A stretch of 37,933 nucleotides of DNA from Marilutibacter aestuarii (GTDB taxonomy: Bacteria > Pseudomonadota > Gammaproteobacteria > Xanthomonadales > Xanthomonadaceae), in assembly GCF_006546775.1 (NCBI RefSeq), contig NZ_VICE01000010.1:1-37933 (forward strand), written 5' to 3'. How positions within the stretch are numbered: position 1 is the first letter of the stretch; the number at the start of each line of letters is the position of its first letter. A program made the position numbers and the translations under genes. The notes beneath the pieces were generated by a model, which worked only from the letters and a program-made list of their open reading frames with translations, did no database searches and was not told where the DNA came from. Of the stretch, positions 34,294-37,933 are shown one piece after another.

Positions 34294-34299
34294 TACACT
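34294..34299 (+). promoter_or_regulatory. Putative -10 box (TACACT) of the M1 peptidase gene
   Basis: TACACT, identical to the box before lptM, lies 30 nt upstream of the ATG at 34330, giving a short leader of about 24 nt without a clear ribosome site. Confidence 0.45.
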
Positions 34300-34329
34300 C
34301 GGGGGCTTGTCAGTTGCCGTGAGCCGTCC

Positions 34330-36300
34330 ATGCGTCCATCGATCCTTACCCTCTGCCTGGCCGTCGCGTTCGCCGCCGGTTGCACCCCCGAACAGACCCC
34401 GCCGCCGGCCGACGGCAGCGCCAGCGCGCCGAGCGCCGAGCCGGGCACCGACCTCAGCGAACCCGATGCCGCCATGCGCGCCGATGCCTTTTCCTATGCC
34501 GAGCCCGACAGTGTCCGCATCAAGGACCTCGCTCTCGCGCTGGACGTCGACTTCGACGCGCGCGAGCTGTCCGGCAGTGCCACCTACACCCTGGACTGGG
34601 TCGACCCCGAGGCCGGGCGCCTGGTCCTGGATACCCGCGACCTGACCATCGAGAAGGTCGTCGGCGAGCGCCCGGACGGCAAGTGGGACGACCTCACCTT
34701 CGTGCTGGCCGACGCCGACGAGCGCCTGGGCAGCAAGCTGACCATCGCCGCGCCGGAGCGCAACCCGCGCATCCGCGTCACCTACAAGACTTCGCCCGAG
34801 GCCTCCGGCCTGCAGTGGCTGACCCCGGCGATGACCGAGGGCGGCAAGTCGCCCTTCATGTTCAGCCAGTCCCAGCAGATCCACGCCCGCTCCTGGGTGC
34901 CCCTGCAGGACACCCCCCAGGTGCGCTTCACCTATACCGCCCACGTCACCGCCCCCCAGGACGCGATGGTCCTGATGAGCGCCGACAACGACCCCAAGGC
35001 GGTGCGCGACGGCGACTACGAATTCACGATGCCGCAGCCGATCCCCTCCTACCTGCTGGCGATCGCGGCGGGCGACCTGGTGTTCAAGCCGGTCGGCGAG
35101 CGCAGCGGCGTCTGGGCCGAGCCGGCGGCGATCGACAAGTCGGTCAAGGAGTTCGCCGACACCGAGAAGATGATCGAGGTCACCGAGAAGCTGTACGGCC
35201 CGTACCGCTGGGGCCGCTACGACATGCTGGTGCTGCCGCCCTCGTTCCCGTACGGCGGCATGGAGAACCCGCGCCTGTCGTTCATCACCCCGACCGTGAT
35301 CGTCGGCGACAAGTCGCTGGTCTCGCTGATCGCGCACGAACTGGCACACAGCTGGTCGGGCAACCTGGTCACCTTCGCCACGCCGAAGGACCAGTGGCTC
35401 AACGAAGGCATGACGAGCTACGTCGAGAACCGCATCGTCGAGGACCTGTACGGCAAGGACCTCGCCGACATGGAGTACCTGATCGCGCGCAACGAGCTGC
35501 GCAAGACCATCGGCGACATGCCGCCGCAGGGCCAGGCGCTGGCGATCCGCCCCGACGTCAAGGTCACCGCGAAGGATCCGCTGACCGAGGTCGCCTACGA
35601 CAAGGGCGCCTGGTTCCTGGCGTTCCTGGAGTCGCGCTTCGGCCGCGAGGACTTCGACACCTTCCTGCGCGGCTACTTCGACCACTTCGCCTTCCAGTCG
35701 ATCCCGACCACCACCTTCATCGACTACGCGCGCGCGAACCTGCTCGACAAGCACCCCGGCAAGGTCAGCGAGGCCGAGCTCGACGAGTGGATCTACGGCA
35801 CCGGCATCCCGGCGTCGGCGCCGCAGGTCAAGTCACCGCTGCTGGAGAAGGTCGACGCCGCGCGCAGCGCCTGGCTCGCCGACGGCACCCTGCCGGCCAA
35901 GGCGGTCACCGACGCCTGGAGCACCCAGGAATGGCTGCACTTCCTCGACGGCATGCCGGCGACCCTGGAGACCGCGCAGCTGGTCGCGCTCGACGAGGCC
36001 TATGCCTTCACCGGCACCGCCAATGGCGAGGTCGCCATGCGCTGGTACCCGCTGGCCGTGCGCAGCGGCTACACGCAGGCCCATGACGCCGCCGCGGCCT
36101 TCCTGGAGAAGATCGGCCGCCGCAAGCTGATCATGCCGACCTACGCCGAGCTGGTGAAGACGCCCGAGGGCCTGGCGCTGGCCGAAGCGACCTTCGCCAA
36201 GGCACGACCGGGATACCACCCGATCACCACCGCCAGCGTCGAGCACCTGATCGAGGAAGCCAAGTCGCCGGGCACCGCCAAGGATGCGCCGGTCGACTGA
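34330..36300 (+). CDS. M1-family zinc aminopeptidase, lipoprotein
   Basis: 656 residues. An N-terminal signal with a lipobox-like AAGC (lipidated Cys18) is followed by an acidic Pro/Ser/Ala linker. The M1 catalytic domain has the exopeptidase motif GGMEN (309-313) and HELAH (336-340) with Glu359 as third zinc ligand (HExxH-x18-E). The C-terminal helical domain, which begins near 490, and the length match leukotriene-A4-hydrolase-like aminopeptidases. It removes N-terminal residues from peptides and would act in the periplasm or at the outer membrane. It stands alone; the downstream lipoprotein starts 79 nt later. Confidence 0.93.
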   Translation: MRPSILTLCLAVAFAAGCTPEQTPPPADGSASAPSAEPGTDLSEPDAAMRADAFSYAEPDSVRIKDLALALDVDFDARELSGSATYTLDWVDPEAGRLVLDTRDLTIEKVVGERPDGKWDDLTFVLADADERLGSKLTIAAPERNPRIRVTYKTSPEASGLQWLTPAMTEGGKSPFMFSQSQQIHARSWVPLQDTPQVRFTYTAHVTAPQDAMVLMSADNDPKAVRDGDYEFTMPQPIPSYLLAIAAGDLVFKPVGERSGVWAEPAAIDKSVKEFADTEKMIEVTEKLYGPYRWGRYDMLVLPPSFPYGGMENPRLSFITPTVIVGDKSLVSLIAHELAHSWSGNLVTFATPKDQWLNEGMTSYVENRIVEDLYGKDLADMEYLIARNELRKTIGDMPPQGQALAIRPDVKVTAKDPLTEVAYDKGAWFLAFLESRFGREDFDTFLRGYFDHFAFQSIPTTTFIDYARANLLDKHPGKVSEAELDEWIYGTGIPASAPQVKSPLLEKVDAARSAWLADGTLPAKAVTDAWSTQEWLHFLDGMPATLETAQLVALDEAYAFTGTANGEVAMRWYPLAVRSGYTQAHDAAAAFLEKIGRRKLIMPTYAELVKTPEGLALAEATFAKARPGYHPITTASVEHLIEEAKSPGTAKDAPVD

Positions 36301-36379
36301 CGCGACGTGCCGCCGTCCCTCGCGGGGCGGCGGCCCCGGTCGGCACGCCCCCTCCAACGTCCCCCACGGGAGACCGAAG

Positions 36380-37117
36380 ATGAATCCTGCACGCGCCTCG
36401 TCCCAGTGCCTCCTCGCCCTGGCGATCGCCTCCACCGCGCTGGTCGCCTGCCAGCCCGGGCCGGACCCCCAGCAACAGCAGGCCGCCCGCGCCGAGGCCC
36501 GCGAGCAGGCCGCCGAGGCGATGGCCGCGGAGTTCGACAAGGCCTACGCCGCGGAGAACTGGAACCTCGCGCGCGCCCATGGCGACATCCTCAATGCCGA
36601 ATACCCGGGCAGCGCGGCCGCCGAACGCATCCAGGCGCGCTACGCGGAAGCCCGGGACAAGGCCCGCGAGCAGCGCGAGGGCCTGCGCCTGGCCGGCCTG
36701 TGGACCTACCAGACCCAGCCCTTCAAGGACGGCCTGCAGGTGTCGGCGTCCCTGTACAGCCGCGAGCCGGTCGACACCGACGGCAGCGGCGCCCATCCCG
36801 TGCAGCTGATCTTCCGCGACAACCCCGACTGGGGCCGCAGCAGTTACCTCGTGCTGAAGACGGGTGACTTCGATTGTTACGGCGGCTGCAAGGTGAAGCT
36901 CGTGGTCGACGATGGCGAGCCGCGCCGGGTCGACGCCAGCCGTCCGAAGACCGACGAAGCGATCGCGATGTTCATCGAGGACGAGGCGATGCTGTGGCAG
37001 ACCGTGAAGTCCGCGGGCCGGATCGCGATCGAGTTCCCGGTCAAGGCCGGCGGCACGCGCACCGCCGAGTTCGAGGTGGGCGGCCTGGCACCCGAGCACA
37101 TGCCGGGCTGGCGATGA
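36380..37117 (+). CDS. Lipoprotein of unknown function with N-terminal coiled coil
   Basis: 245 residues. Lipobox LVAC places the lipidated Cys at residue 24. Residues about 30-110 are a Gln/Ala/Glu/Arg-rich helical region with TPR-like composition (FDKAYAAENWNLARAHGDILNAEYPGS). The C-terminal part (110-245) is beta-rich: GLWTYQTQPFKDG, DNPDWGRSSYLVLKTGDFDCYGGCKVKLVVDDGE, with a Cys pair that could form a disulfide. I know no named family. GGGAGA lies about 8 nt upstream. It may share a transcript with the M1 peptidase. Confidence 0.82.
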   Translation: MNPARASSQCLLALAIASTALVACQPGPDPQQQQAARAEAREQAAEAMAAEFDKAYAAENWNLARAHGDILNAEYPGSAAAERIQARYAEARDKAREQREGLRLAGLWTYQTQPFKDGLQVSASLYSREPVDTDGSGAHPVQLIFRDNPDWGRSSYLVLKTGDFDCYGGCKVKLVVDDGEPRRVDASRPKTDEAIAMFIEDEAMLWQTVKSAGRIAIEFPVKAGGTRTAEFEVGGLAPEHMPGWR

Positions 37118-37162
37118 ATGCCACGGTCCGCGTGCCTTGACGCGGGGCGAACACGGGGGGCG

Positions 37163-37168
37163 TAAGCT
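37163..37168 (+). promoter_or_regulatory. Possible -10 box (TAAGCT) upstream of the YbaK-type gene
   Basis: TAAGCT followed by 6 nt and an ATG at 37175 repeats the spacing seen at other starts. The ATG is in frame with the deacylase gene and 39 codons upstream of its preferred start, so this could be the transcription start of a 117-nt leader. Confidence 0.3.
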
Positions 37169-37291
37169 CGGGGCATGGGACGCGCTGTCTCGCCCGCGTC
37201 CCGCTGCAGAGGCGCGCGGCAGGAGGCCAGGCGCCCGGACCCCAGCGACGCCGCCGCGCGGAGCGCGACGTGCGCCCTCGCGGAGGCCGCC

Positions 37292-37765
37292 ATGCTCTCG
37301 CCCCGATTGCACAACCTGCTCGACTCGCGCCATGCGTCGTACACCACGCACGTCCACGAACGCACCCTGACCGCCCACGAGACCGCCGAAGCCGCGCACG
37401 TGAGCCGCGCGCTGTTCGCCAAGACCGTGATGATCAAGGTCAACGGCACCCTCGCGATGGTGGTCATGCCGGCCGCCTACCGCGCCGACCTGGTCCGCCT
37501 AGCACGCGCGCTGGGCGAAGCCGAGGATGCGGTCGAACTCGCCGAAGAGGCGGAATTCCGCAATGCCTTTCCCGACTGCGAGGTGGGCGCCATGCCTCCC
37601 TTCGGCCACCTCTACGACATGCCGGTCTACGTCGACTCCCGCCTCGCGCGCCAGGACGAGATCACCTTCAACGCCGGCACCCACACCGACGCGGTCTCCA
37701 TGCCCTACAAGGAATTCGAAGCGCTGGCCGAGCCGGAGATGCTATGGCTGGCGCATGTGATGTAA
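37292..37765 (+). CDS. YbaK/EbsC (ProX-like) aminoacyl-tRNA deacylase family protein
   Basis: 157 residues. The fold is recognisable from the N-terminal YTTHVHERTLTAHETAEAAHVS, FAKTVMIKVNG and the late EITFNAGTHTDAVSMPYKEFEAL. These proteins hydrolyse mischarged tRNAs such as Cys- or Ala-tRNA(Pro) in the cytoplasm, though many members are untested. Start at 37292, supported by GGAGG 5 nt upstream and by where homologs begin; an upstream in-frame ATG at 37175 would add 39 low-complexity residues. Confidence 0.85.
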   Translation: MLSPRLHNLLDSRHASYTTHVHERTLTAHETAEAAHVSRALFAKTVMIKVNGTLAMVVMPAAYRADLVRLARALGEAEDAVELAEEAEFRNAFPDCEVGAMPPFGHLYDMPVYVDSRLARQDEITFNAGTHTDAVSMPYKEFEALAEPEMLWLAHVM

Positions 37766-37838
37766 CTGCCGTGATGGGCTGATGGGTGATTCGTGATTCG
37801 AGGGACGTGACTCCAAGGGCAGGCCGATATTCTTCCTG

Positions 37839-37933
37839 CCAATCACCAATCACCAATCACCAATCACCAATCACCAATCACCAATCACCAATCACCAATC
37901 ACCAATCACCAATCACCAATCACCAATCACCAA
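37839..37933. repeat. Perfect 7-bp tandem repeat (CCAATCA)n, continuing past the window
   Basis: 95 bp of uninterrupted CCAATCA, about 13.6 copies, all identical, cut by the window end. It begins 74 nt after the deacylase stop. Between them lies GATGGGTGATTCGTGATTCG, a diverged set of the same heptamer in inverted orientation, and a 6-bp GGCAGG/CCTGCC inverted repeat. Confidence 0.95.

Noticed and set aside
32623-35754. Minus-strand open frame of 1043 codons across ubiE, DUF417 and M1 peptidase
   Set aside because: Covers three well-supported plus-strand genes and their gaps and contains no recognisable domain.
37839-37933. CRISPR array
   Set aside because: The unit is 7 bp, perfectly contiguous and without spacers; no cas gene is near.

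Overview
The window is about 38 kb of very GC-rich, gene-dense bacterial DNA. The gene order (esterase-algR-hemC; lptM-dapF-DUF484-xerC-hslV-hslU), the style of the encoded proteins, the abundant intergenic palindromes and several promoters whose -10 box lies 6-7 nt before an ATG all point to a gammaproteobacterium of the Xanthomonadaceae/Lysobacteraceae (Lysobacter-Luteimonas type). This placement is inference from gene content; there is no rRNA in the window. No tRNA, rRNA, CRISPR array, transposase or prophage was seen.

Region 1 (1-5848): two related di-heme c-type cytochromes of the MauG/RoxA-like superfamily, the first cut by the window edge, flank a multi-pass patatin-like protein. Region 2 (6021-8595): carboxylesterase, an AlgR-type LytTR response regulator and hemC. 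Region 3 (8611-10057, minus): two tandem DUF481 outer-membrane proteins; a run of ten G lies in the leader of the first. Region 4 (10229-15200, minus): a tightly coupled operon for a SoeABC-like cytoplasmic sulfite dehydrogenase, with an extra small membrane ORF between A and B and a palindromic repeat inserted in frame in soeA. Region 5 (15304-18347): LolA-like protein, WYL regulator, RssA-like patatin and a small membrane protein whose ribosome site lies in a hairpin.

Region 6 (18455-24919): two S9 serine peptidases separated by 0.9 kb of nested repeats, then an esterase and a YbaN protein. Region 7 (24957-29738): housekeeping block lptM-dapF-DUF484-xerC-hslV-hslU. A degenerate inverted repeat fills the hslV-hslU gap and contains the likely hslU start. 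Region 8 (29992-31360): a small XRE-type regulator and an unrecognised 308-residue helical protein, the most accessory-looking and least explained pair in the window. Region 9 (31477-37765): a eukaryotic-type cytosine deaminase with an ElaA acetyltransferase, ubiE, an internally duplicated DUF417 protein, an M1 lipoprotein peptidase, a lipoprotein and a YbaK-type deacylase. The window ends inside a perfect 7-bp tandem repeat.

The best candidates for something undescribed are the XRE/308-residue module, the RoxA-like/patatin cluster, and repeat DNA that has become coding sequence (soeA) or start-site sequence (hslU).
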